Of a stretch of DNA of 64,000 nt, positions 1 through 7,466 are shown one piece after another; the first letter of the stretch is position 1, and each line of letters starts with the position of its first letter. This stretch comes from DATFTE01 sp963802575. Its GTDB lineage: Bacteria > Acidobacteriota > Terriglobia > Terriglobales > Acidobacteriaceae. Location of the stretch: positions 496,001 through 560,000 of the forward strand of contig CAWDJF010000002.1 in the NCBI GenBank assembly GCA_963802575.1. The letters are read 5' to 3'. A model generated the notes under the pieces. That model made no database searches, had not been told where the DNA came from, and saw only the letters and a program-made list of their open reading frames with translations. Position numbers and translations under genes: made by a program.

Positions 1-2256
1 GTGGGGCGAGGGCGTCTGGATGTGTCCGTACTTCACCTTGGGCATATTCATCGCGGTGATGGGCGTGTAATCGCTGAAAGTGCTGGTGAGCAGATTGCCG
101 ACGGCGTCATAGACGCAGGTTTCCATCAGCGCCGCACCGATGCCATGTGCCGTTGCGCCGTAGACCTGCCCTTCAACAATGGGAGGATTGATGACAGTAC
201 CGCAGTCATCCACCGCAACGTAGTCCAGAATCTTTGGGATGAACGTATCGCGATCAATCTCGACCACCGCGATGTGCAATTGGGACGCATAGGTCAGCGT
301 CAGGCTGCCATACTTTTTAACTTTGTCGGGCACTTTGAATGGAGCGCGCCAGATGTATCGACAGTTCAATGTGACATCGTGCATCTCGGTCGGCAGCACG
401 GCGCTATTCACGTTGACGATGTTCGCCAATCCCCAATAGTTGATCGATTTGCTATTACTTTTGGCGCGAAGCTCGGGGCCCTGCGCTCCGACGCCGAATT
501 CAAGGTCTTCTTCCTTGGTTTCGAGAACGAAGGCGCCCAGGCGCTTCATTTCTGATTTCAACTTTTGCGCGGCACCATGCACGGCCGATAGTCCCGATAC
601 CGCAAACTGGCTGGCGTAGGTGCCAGAGAATCCCGTATGCACATTGCGCTCGGTGTCGAATCCGGTGCGCACCGTGATGAGGTCGGGATGAATGTTCAAA
701 ACATCAGCCACAACTTGAGCCGCCGTGGTCTCGTGCCCTTGCCCTTGCGGACAGGATCCGACGGCGACGACCACTTCTCCATAGATATCGAGCTTGCAGT
801 TGGCGCCCTGCGAGTTGCCGGAGAACGGCGCACCGGGATTCACGATTTGTGACTGTCCGAAATTGTTGGTACCGGAATCGAGCGTGGTACCAATGCCGAT
901 GCCGATCAGGCGTCCTTCCTTGCGGGCATCAGCCTGCTTCTTCTTCCACCCATCCCAGCCAATGAGGTCCTTCGCGACTTGCAACATCTTCGGATAATTT
1001 CCCGAGTCGTAGACGCAACCGTTTGGCGTGGTGTAAGGAAATTCTTCGGGACGAATGTAGTTGCGCAGGCGCATCTCGTCGGGAGCGATGCCCAACTCGT
1101 GGGCGCAAATGTCGATGATGCGCTCCAGAAACCAAAGATGCTGCATGCGCGAGTATCCTCGATTGGGACCGACAGGACACTTGTTGGTAACCGCCTGGCT
1201 AAAATCGATGCGCGCATTCTTGAAACGATAGACGCCGGGAAACACCTGCGACCAGATCACGCAGCCCAAAGGCTCATATCGCGGATAGGCGCCGCAATCA
1301 TCAATGTGACGCGATGCGATTGCAGTGATCACGCCGTTTTCGTCCAAGGCGACTCGGGTGTCACGAAACGTGCGTTCGTTTCCGTGCGCGCTCGAAGTGA
1401 TGTGCTCGGAGCGCGTCTCCACCCACTTCACCGGGCGTCCTCCCGCCTTCTTCGAGATTAACGCGCATACCGCCATCTGCGGGTAACTGGTGATCTTGAT
1501 CCCGAAACTTCCGCCGATGTCAGCGGTCTGCACTCGAATGCGATCGATGTGAACTTGTAAGTGCGCCGACAGAAACTGAATCGCGAACGAGGGGAAAGAA
1601 TTATTGCATTGATAGTAAATCCGCTCGTCTTTCGGGTCCCATTGCCCGATAACGACATTGTTCTCCAACGGCGTGCTAGAGAAGCGGTGGAAGTGCATGC
1701 GGTCAATGTTCACCACATAAGCAGCGTCTTTAAAGGCTTTTTCGACGTCGCCATACTCAAAGACGCCATTCCAGACTTTATTGGTTCCCGCCTCTTCGTG
1801 CAGGATGCTCTTATCTTTCAGCGCTTCTTGGGCATCGACGACGGGATCGAGCGCCTCGTAATCGATCTGCACGAGTTCAGCGGCGTCATCGGCGATGCTG
1901 GGAGATTCGGCGACGATGGCAACGACAGGCTCGCCTTGATATCGCACTTTACCGACTGCCAACGGGTAGTCCTTGATTCTGCCCCCGGCATCGGGCGCGA
2001 TTTCGATGAAAGGCTGAGTGTGTGGCACGATTTCTGCGCCAGTTAATGTACAAACGACTCCCGGCAGGGCTTCCGCGGCGGAGACATCGATACTCACGAC
2101 CTTCGCGTGAGCAAACGGAGAGCGCGCGAAACGCAGATAAAGCATCTCGCGCAACTTGATGTCGTCCGCGAACCGGCCTCGTCCTCGGAGCAGGCGATTC
2201 TCTTCCTTGCGCGGGAGCGATTGTCCGACCCATCCGGTTTTTTCCGCCACACTCAC
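1..2256 (-). CDS. Molybdenum hydroxylase large subunit (xanthine dehydrogenase/CoxL family), C-terminus cut by window edge
   Basis: Catalytic molybdopterin-binding subunit of an aerobic molybdenum hydroxylase. I read it from a GTG start at 2256, preceded by AAAGGAG. The N-terminus reads VSVAEKTGWVGQSLPRKE and continues with LLRGRGRFADD and LRFARSPFAHAKV, typical of the family. The cofactor motif GSCPQGQGHET and the C-terminal stretch VDDCGTVINPPIVEGQ are intact. About 752 codons are visible of a usual ~780-800, so only the tail is missing. At the active-site loop (about 1130-1180) it reads CPVGPNRGYSR, not the AYRCSFR of true form-I CO dehydrogenase, so CO is an unlikely substrate. It is last in a medium, small, CoxG, large subunit order. 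The real substrate is unknown. Confidence 0.9.
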   Translation of the reverse strand, partial: MSVAEKTGWVGQSLPRKEENRLLRGRGRFADDIKLREMLYLRFARSPFAHAKVVSIDVSAAEALPGVVCTLTGAEIVPHTQPFIEIAPDAGGRIKDYPLAVGKVRYQGEPVVAIVAESPSIADDAAELVQIDYEALDPVVDAQEALKDKSILHEEAGTNKVWNGVFEYGDVEKAFKDAAYVVNIDRMHFHRFSSTPLENNVVIGQWDPKDERIYYQCNNSFPSFAIQFLSAHLQVHIDRIRVQTADIGGSFGIKITSYPQMAVCALISKKAGGRPVKWVETRSEHITSSAHGNERTFRDTRVALDENGVITAIASRHIDDCGAYPRYEPLGCVIWSQVFPGVYRFKNARIDFSQAVTNKCPVGPNRGYSRMQHLWFLERIIDICAHELGIAPDEMRLRNYIRPEEFPYTTPNGCVYDSGNYPKMLQVAKDLIGWDGWKKKQADARKEGRLIGIGIGTTLDSGTNNFGQSQIVNPGAPFSGNSQGANCKLDIYGEVVVAVGSCPQGQGHETTAAQVVADVLNIHPDLITVRTGFDTERNVHTGFSGTYASQFAVSGLSAVHGAAQKLKSEMKRLGAFVLETKEEDLEFGVGAQGPELRAKSNSKSINYWGLANIVNVNSAVLPTEMHDVTLNCRYIWRAPFKVPDKVKKYGSLTLTYASQLHIAVVEIDRDTFIPKILDYVAVDDCGTVINPPIVEGQVYGATAHGIGAALMETCVYDAVGNLLTSTFSDYTPITAMNMPKVKYGHIQTPSPH

Positions 2257-2271
2257 GAATCGTGCTCCTTT

Positions 2272-2712
2272 TTACGCCAACGCGGCTTGCAGCGCGTCAA
2301 TCAGTTTTTGCACTTGCTTCTTGCCCAATGGTTCGAGCAGGCCGCCAGCCACCGATGCCAATGATCCGAATATTTGCGCGTCACCTTTCCATGCGACCTT
2401 TGTACCCGCCTCCGCCGGTGCCAGATCGAACCCCGCGACCAGCGCGACGTTGCCGCCGGCCATGCTTCCCTGTCCTTTGTACTGTGCGCGCGTGGGGCGG
2501 TCAGCTTCAGCCAGTTCCATCTTCACGTCTGCCGCACCCTTGATGTAGGACACGCCGACATTCACCTTCACGATAAAGTGCGTCGGGTCTTGCACAGTGA
2601 CTCCGCGAAACTCCGGCAGCAACGGCGCAAATTTATTGGGATCGGTGAGGAAGTCGTAGACCTCTTCCGGGGTACGTTTAACCTCGAACTCGCCGCCGAA
2701 CTTGATCGCCAT
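2272..2712 (-). CDS. CoxG-like SRPBCC protein
   Basis: 146-residue SRPBCC/CoxG-family protein. It starts MAIKFGGEFEV and contains the family features TPEEVYDFLTDPNKFAPLLPEF and GQGSMAGGNVAL. CoxG proteins accompany molybdenum hydroxylases and are implicated in maturation or membrane attachment of the enzyme; that role is family knowledge and is not shown here. It lies 4 bp after the small subunit and 15 bp before the large subunit, so the three are very likely co-transcribed. Confidence 0.88.
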   Translation of the reverse strand: MAIKFGGEFEVKRTPEEVYDFLTDPNKFAPLLPEFRGVTVQDPTHFIVKVNVGVSYIKGAADVKMELAEADRPTRAQYKGQGSMAGGNVALVAGFDLAPAEAGTKVAWKGDAQIFGSLASVAGGLLEPLGKKQVQKLIDALQAALA

Positions 2713-2716
2713 CCCC

Positions 2717-3205
2717 TCAGGCTCCCTTCGTGGCTCGCGCTGCCATCTGTATTGCCTTCAAAATATTCTGATATCCGGTACAGCGACAGGTGTTGCCGGC
2801 GATCGCCTTGCGCATTTCTTTCTCGCTAGGATTTTCGTTCTGCGATAGCAACTGGAACGTCGACAGCATCAAGCCGGGAGTGCAGTACCCGCATTGCAGA
2901 CCGTAGCTGTCGCCGAAAGCTTTTTGAATGGGATGAAGTTCGCCGTCTTTTCCAGACCTTCGACCGTCATGATCTCGGCGCCATCCGCTTGGACGGCAAA
3001 CATGGTGCAGGACTTTCACGGCAGCCCCGTTCAATAAAACTGTGCACGCGCCGCAATATGTCGTGTCGCAACCCACATGGGTGCCGGTAAGATCGAGATC
3101 TTCGCGCAGCAACTCGACCAGCAGTTTCCTCGGCTCAACCGTGAGTTTGTGCGGCTTGCCATTGACCTTCAGTTGAATAGCAACGTTTTGAACTGCTTCA
3201 GGCAT
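2717..3205 (-). CDS. Molybdenum hydroxylase [2Fe-2S] small subunit (CoxS-like), with a compensated double frameshift
   Basis: 162 residues carrying two 2Fe-2S domains. The plant-ferredoxin part reads GCDTTYCGACTVLLNG. The C-terminal helical part has LQCGYCTPG and CRCTGY. It passes electrons from the molybdenum site to the FAD subunit. Between these parts the reading frame gives VKVLHHVCRPSGWRRDHDG, which is not family-like. Reading the same DNA shifted by one base gives VKSCTMFAVQADGAEIMTVE, which is exactly family-like. One extra base near 3014-3016 (an AAA run on the coding strand) and one missing base near 2948-2951 (an AAAA run) would explain this. In the written frame the fourth cysteine ligand (KSC) is lost. 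The start overlaps the medium-subunit stop by 8 bp. Confidence 0.85.
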   Translation of the reverse strand: MPEAVQNVAIQLKVNGKPHKLTVEPRKLLVELLREDLDLTGTHVGCDTTYCGACTVLLNGAAVKVLHHVCRPSGWRRDHDGRRSGKDGELHPIQKAFGDSYGLQCGYCTPGLMLSTFQLLSQNENPSEKEMRKAIAGNTCRCTGYQNILKAIQMAARATKGA

Positions 3206-4091
3206 AGAGATGACTCACCTCAACCTGTTCGCCGCGCGCGCGGCGCACTGCGATTTCGATGGCTTGCTTCACCAGGGCTCCCACCAGTTGCCGTTTGTAA
3301 TCCGCTGAACCGCGCATGTCGGTTTGTGGGTCGGCTGCGGCGTGACATGCCTCAACCGCGGCCGCGATCGTCTTTCTGTCAATCGGCTTTCCGCGCAACG
3401 CAGCTTCCGCGTCTTTCGCCTTAATGGCCATCAGGCCGACGCAACCCAAAGAAATGGCCGCGTCTTTACAGGTGTCACCGTCCATGGCTAACTGGACGGC
3501 GGCGCTGGCCGTCGGATAAACAGGAGCGGAGCGCTTAAAGGCGATGTAGGCTCCTCCGCTGTCTTTCGGCGGCATCTTCACGCTGACTTCGCTGAGCAGT
3601 TCGTCGTGCGCGAGCGCCGTGGAATAGGCATCCTGGATAAAGTCAGGCAGCGAAATGGTGCGCTCGCCCTTCGTCCCCAGGCAGCGCACTTCGGTCGTGA
3701 GCGTCATCAACACGGCCGCCCAGTCACCGCTGGGATCGGCTTCGGCCAGCGAGCCACCGATGGTGCCTCGATTACGCACCTGCACGTCAGCAATGCCCGC
3801 CGCGCAATCGTGAAGGATGGGAATCTTCGCCGCGATTTTCGAATTCTCGATCTCCGCATGACGCGTGAGAGCGCCAAACTTCAACGTCCCGCCCTCTTCT
3901 TTGATGTAAGCCGTGCCGGGAATGAAATTCAGATCCACCAGATGTTGCGGATTGGCGAAACGGAGCTTCATGAGCGGGATCAGGCTTTGGCCGCCGGCCA
4001 GCAACTTGGCTTCGTCCCCGAGCTCCGTCAACATGGACGCCGCTTCCTTGAGCGATCCCGCGCGGTGATAGTGAAAAGCTCTGGGATACAT
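3198..4091 (-). CDS. Molybdenum hydroxylase FAD-binding medium subunit (CoxM-like)
   Basis: 297 residues, normal length for the FAD subunit. The two FAD pyrophosphate-binding motifs are clear: LLAGGQSLIPLMKLR near residue 31 and TIGGSLAEADPSGDW near residue 111. A CO-dehydrogenase flavoprotein C-terminal domain follows. It accepts electrons from the 2Fe-2S subunit and passes them to the respiratory chain or another acceptor. It is first of the four hydroxylase genes, 80 bp after the membrane-protein pair. Confidence 0.92.
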   Translation of the reverse strand: MYPRAFHYHRAGSLKEAASMLTELGDEAKLLAGGQSLIPLMKLRFANPQHLVDLNFIPGTAYIKEEGGTLKFGALTRHAEIENSKIAAKIPILHDCAAGIADVQVRNRGTIGGSLAEADPSGDWAAVLMTLTTEVRCLGTKGERTISLPDFIQDAYSTALAHDELLSEVSVKMPPKDSGGAYIAFKRSAPVYPTASAAVQLAMDGDTCKDAAISLGCVGLMAIKAKDAEAALRGKPIDRKTIAAAVEACHAAADPQTDMRGSADYKRQLVGALVKQAIEIAVRRARGEQVEVSHLYA

Positions 4092-4171
4092 GATTTTCGT
4101 TTTCCTCGGACCGTCCGAGTGGGCGAGACCGGGTCCATCAGCTTAACAAAGATGCAGCAATCCTCGCACGC

Positions 4172-4660
4172 TCAGGCGCTTTGGCGTGCAAAACCGAATG
4201 CGATGAAAGCCATCGAGAGAATGACCAGCCCCGAACCAGCAATCGCCAACGCAGAGGCAAACGTGGCGCCGTGCGTGACCGTCTGCAGAATCACACCCAG
4301 CGGGAAAATCGTCGCGCCAACGGCAAATGCCAGCGCCAACCAGAATTGCACACGAGGCCCGAACGCCACACGGTCGAACACTGCACCGAGCACGATCATG
4401 ATCATGCCCAGGCCGATCCAGTGCGAATGCAGATCGACTTGACGCACGTAGTCGTACTTGACTCCCGCATAGTCGACGATCGATGCGTGTGCCTCTGGCA
4501 TCTGACGGTTGGCGGCATGCACGAATCCTTTGGCCAAAGATCCACCCATCCGCTCGAGCGTCTGGTGCTCCACAAAGATCGCATAATGAAGACCGTAAAG
4601 CATTCCGAGCGCAGCCACCGCGAGTCCGCCGAAGATCAGCAGTTTTCTCGCAGCGCTCAT
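4172..4660 (-). CDS. Four-helix membrane protein with HxH unit (single repeat)
   Basis: 162-residue integral membrane protein of unknown function. Four hydrophobic segments are visible (about 8-28, 80-98, 105-125 and 135-158). It starts with LLIFGGLAVAALGMLYG and carries HSHWIGLG at residues 78-85. The same pattern (GG..GM/GF near the N-terminus, then HxHxxxxG) occurs twice in the upstream gene, so this is a third copy of one unit. The start ATG overlaps the upstream stop as ATGA, implying translational coupling. The paired histidines at a membrane face could bind metal or heme; that is inference only. Confidence 0.75.
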   Translation of the reverse strand: MSAARKLLIFGGLAVAALGMLYGLHYAIFVEHQTLERMGGSLAKGFVHAANRQMPEAHASIVDYAGVKYDYVRQVDLHSHWIGLGMIMIVLGAVFDRVAFGPRVQFWLALAFAVGATIFPLGVILQTVTHGATFASALAIAGSGLVILSMAFIAFGFARQSA

Positions 4661-5805
4661 GCCGCGCCTTCCGCGTCGAGATGTCCGCTGTAACGAACCA
4701 CACCCACCGCCATGCCGATAAGGGCCACGATCACCATGAGGCCGCCCACATCCGCAATGCCGCCTGCAACCAGGCCATATTTAATCTCGAGAAAAACGGC
4801 GACAGGAAGAATCAAGGAACCCGCGAGCAGCATATTCACCCAACGATGCTTCCACTTGTCGCTGAGAAACACGTAGGGCTGCACGAATGACAGCAGAATC
4901 GCCAGCAATCCAAACTCGATGACGTGCGAATGAGCGGCGATGTTCACCGCCTTCTCCCCTAGCAGCAGCCCGTAGTCTTGTCCCGCCTGGGCTACAGCGG
5001 ACGCGTTCGTCGCTGCGGCTGCATCGGCGAGAGCGCCCAAAATCTTTACCTCGCGGGCTTCGTGTTCATACAGATGCACAGCCGCGTACCACGCTCCGTG
5101 CAGGAAGCCCAGCAGCACCAGCACCGTGCCACCAGAGAGCAACGCCCTGCGCTCCCAACTTCGATCGGAGGGCAGAACCGCTTCGACAGGCCCGGCACGG
5201 CGGCTGCGGAAGTACATCCATAAGCCCCACGTTTCTGCCACGAGAACGACAATCAGCAGGGCACCCGCGGAGTCCGCCAGAACACTTGCCCAGCCGATCA
5301 CCGCGAAAGGGCTGTAGGCAAGCCCCACATAGTGGATCAGGAAAATTCCAACCGGGAGCAGAACGCCTGCTGTCAGAAATAATTTTGCCAACACTCTTTT
5401 CGTCCCTAGCGATAGGGCCACGTAGGGTTGCACCAGCGCGAGCAGCAATGCCAGATAGCCTGGGCCGGTCATATGGACGTGCGCGTCCACTTTGGTCCCG
5501 CGATCCTCCATCAAGCTGCCAATCTGCGCGAAAGCTTGTTCGACGCCTTGGGAGTTTTGCGCCTCGACTTGCGCAGCAGCCGCCATGAGCGCCGCGCCAG
5601 TCTGCCCACCGTTCTGATGCAGGATGAACACAGCGAAAATGTCTCCGAACAACATTCCCCCAGCGATCAGCACAATGCCTCCGAATACCAGCAAACGCTG
5701 CGCGCCTGTCGCGCTGAAACCGGCAGCAAGAGGACTCGCGCCGTGCTCTATCGCGTGAGCTCTTCCGACGTTTTCCTGCGGATTCGCTGGCTCCCAGACC
5801 GCCAT
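4657..5805 (-). CDS. Eight-helix membrane protein with two HxH repeat units
   Basis: 382-residue membrane protein containing an internal duplication. Unit 1 (about 36-195) has LLVFGGIVLIAGGMLFG and HVHMTGPG (H109, H111). Unit 2 (about 218-372) has LLSGGTVLVLLGFLHG and HSHVIEFG (H292, H294). Both units continue with a helix containing VQPYV. I do not recognise a named family. It starts three bases after the LLM oxidoreductase stop and overlaps the next gene by 4 bp, so it sits inside the catabolic operon. A role in electron transfer or substrate passage for the hydroxylase is possible but unproven. Confidence 0.75.
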   Translation of the reverse strand: MAVWEPANPQENVGRAHAIEHGASPLAAGFSATGAQRLLVFGGIVLIAGGMLFGDIFAVFILHQNGGQTGAALMAAAAQVEAQNSQGVEQAFAQIGSLMEDRGTKVDAHVHMTGPGYLALLLALVQPYVALSLGTKRVLAKLFLTAGVLLPVGIFLIHYVGLAYSPFAVIGWASVLADSAGALLIVVLVAETWGLWMYFRSRRAGPVEAVLPSDRSWERRALLSGGTVLVLLGFLHGAWYAAVHLYEHEAREVKILGALADAAAATNASAVAQAGQDYGLLLGEKAVNIAAHSHVIEFGLLAILLSFVQPYVFLSDKWKHRWVNMLLAGSLILPVAVFLEIKYGLVAGGIADVGGLMVIVALIGMAVGVVRYSGHLDAEGAA

Positions 5806-5808
5806 ACT

Positions 5809-6894
5809 CTAATCTGCCGCCTTCGACTCTTTGCTGACCGTGCGAAACGCCGGCATGACATATTTCGCGAACATGTGCTGCGTCTTGATGCTCTTCCAGT
5901 GATCGAGGCCTCCAAAGTTGGAAACGATCGCCAACTCGCCAATGCCTCCCTTATGAGCCAGCGCGCGCACTTGATGGATCACCTTCTCAGGCGTGCCGAT
6001 AAACCCGATCTCCTGATCCACAATCTGCTCGTAGGTGAGCTTGGTCAGCGACTCGAGCGCACCGCTCGCGTAAAAGCCGTAGCCTTTCTCACGAAGCTCG
6101 GCCTTTTTCTCTTCGCTTTGAATCGACTCGACCGGCGAAGCGTTGAACGCCAGAAAGTTTTTCAACGCCTGCTCCACTTCCTTGCGGATCTGCTTTTCGT
6201 CTTCGTCGATATAGACCGGACGAATGTAGACGATATCGGGTTCGTGTCCATGTTCCTTGCACGCTTGCTTGTAAATGTTCAGCGGTGCTTCCAACACCTT
6301 CCATGGCAACAGAGGCGGGACGAAGATGCCCCAGCCTTTCGCTCCTGCCATCTGATAAGTGATATCGCTGGTCCCGCCGGTATAAAACTTGGGATGCGGC
6401 TTCTGCAGCGGACGCGGCACGACGCTGACATCTTTCACTTTGTAGAACTTTCCATCGTACGAAAACTTCTCTTGCGTGAAAGCCAGTTGCAGAATGTCGA
6501 TCGCCTCGTTGTAGCGAGGGCGACTTTCCTCCAGAGGCAACGCTGATGGCCCAAACAACCAGGCATGTCCACGACCCAGGCCCACTTCCAAACGTCCATT
6601 GGTGAGGATATCCGTCTCGGCGATCATGCCGGCAAGCCGCATGGGATTTTCGAGCGGCAAAGTGTGCAGCGCGGTGCGAAAGCGGATGCGACTGGTACGC
6701 TGCGCCGCCGCGGCGAACATTGCCAGCGGATTTGCGGAGATGGAGAACTTCTGGAAGAAGTGATGATCGATCACCGAATAGACGTCGAATCCCACATCAT
6801 CGGCATGCTCGATCTGCCGCATGATTTCCCAGGTCATGTCGTAATACGACTTGCCCGGCGGCGTCTGCATTTCGCAATAAATGCCGAATCGCAT
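5809..6894 (-). CDS. LLM-class (luciferase-like) flavin/F420-dependent oxidoreductase
   Basis: 361 residues with the bacterial luciferase-like fold. Visible family features are MRFGIYCEMQTPPG at the N-terminus, ILTNGRLEVGLGRGHAW near 100-115, and the C-terminal IGTPEKVIHQVRAL. Members use FMNH2 or reduced F420. A flavin reductase encoded 9 bp upstream argues for a two-component FMN monooxygenase, whereas the divergent F420 operon keeps an F420-dependent reaction open. The substrate is unknown. The gene is in the operon with the TonB receptor and the molybdenum hydroxylase. Confidence 0.88.
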   Translation of the reverse strand: MRFGIYCEMQTPPGKSYYDMTWEIMRQIEHADDVGFDVYSVIDHHFFQKFSISANPLAMFAAAAQRTSRIRFRTALHTLPLENPMRLAGMIAETDILTNGRLEVGLGRGHAWLFGPSALPLEESRPRYNEAIDILQLAFTQEKFSYDGKFYKVKDVSVVPRPLQKPHPKFYTGGTSDITYQMAGAKGWGIFVPPLLPWKVLEAPLNIYKQACKEHGHEPDIVYIRPVYIDEDEKQIRKEVEQALKNFLAFNASPVESIQSEEKKAELREKGYGFYASGALESLTKLTYEQIVDQEIGFIGTPEKVIHQVRALAHKGGIGELAIVSNFGGLDHWKSIKTQHMFAKYVMPAFRTVSKESKAAD

Positions 6895-6903
6895 GGTTTC
6901 CCC

Positions 6904-7416
6904 CTATGGTTCTTTCATTCCTCGATAATTCCCGCGAAAAAAAAGCAGCGGATTGCCTTCTCGCACCACGACGTCTTCTACTTCCGCGATGAAGATGGTG
7001 TGGTCGCCCGCATCCTGTGCGGTGTGCAACCGGCATTCAAGGTAAGCGAGCGCTCCCTGCATGACGGGAGTTCCATGTACGGTGCGGTCAAACCGCGCGC
7101 CCGCTTCTTCTTCGGCCTTCTCGTGGGTTCGCATGGGGCGCGCATAATAATCGGAAATCACACGCTGTTCTTCGGCCAGCACATTCACTCCGAACCGCTT
7201 TTTGGCATGCAGATGCGCGTGCGTCCTCGCCTTCTGATCGACGCAAACCAGCACCAGCAGCGGATCGAGCGATACCGACGTAAACGCATTCGCCGTCATG
7301 CCGTGAATTTCGCCTTCATAATCCACCGTGATCACCGTGACGCCGGTGGCAAAACATCCCATCGCCTTGCGAAAATCTGCCTGGGTAACACTCATCGGAA
7401 GGTGGGCCCCTGGCAA
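6904..7416 (-). CDS. Flavin reductase family protein (FMN-binding split barrel)
   Basis: 170 residues of the flavin reductase-like, HpaC/RutF type. It reads RKAMGCFATGVTVITV, then GMTANAFTSVSLDPLLVLVCVD, and ends with an HTIFIAEVEDV segment. It reduces FMN or FAD with NAD(P)H and hands it to a monooxygenase. The likely partner is the LLM protein encoded 9 bp downstream. A hairpin (7432-7460) separates it from the TonB receptor gene. Confidence 0.88.
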   Translation of the reverse strand: MPGAHLPMSVTQADFRKAMGCFATGVTVITVDYEGEIHGMTANAFTSVSLDPLLVLVCVDQKARTHAHLHAKKRFGVNVLAEEQRVISDYYARPMRTHEKAEEEAGARFDRTVHGTPVMQGALAYLECRLHTAQDAGDHTIFIAEVEDVVVREGNPLLFFRGNYRGMKEP

Positions 7417-7431
7417 TCTTAGCTGAGTTTC

Positions 7432-7460
7432 AGGCGGAGCGGCGAGCGGCCGCTCCGCCT
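7432..7460 (-). other. Hairpin between TonB receptor and flavin reductase genes
   Basis: Perfect 10-bp stem: AGGCGGAGCG at 7432-7441 pairs with CGCTCCGCCT at 7451-7460, with a 9-base loop. No T run follows on the minus strand, so it is more likely an mRNA-stabilising or partial-attenuation structure than a simple terminator. It would lower expression of the enzymes relative to the receptor, or protect the receptor message. Confidence 0.55.
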
Positions 7461-7466
7461 TCGAGC

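Noticed and set aside
1..2256. Calling the hydroxylase a CO dehydrogenase (coxMSL)
   Set aside because: The active-site loop lacks the CO-dehydrogenase signature, so no cox gene symbols are given.
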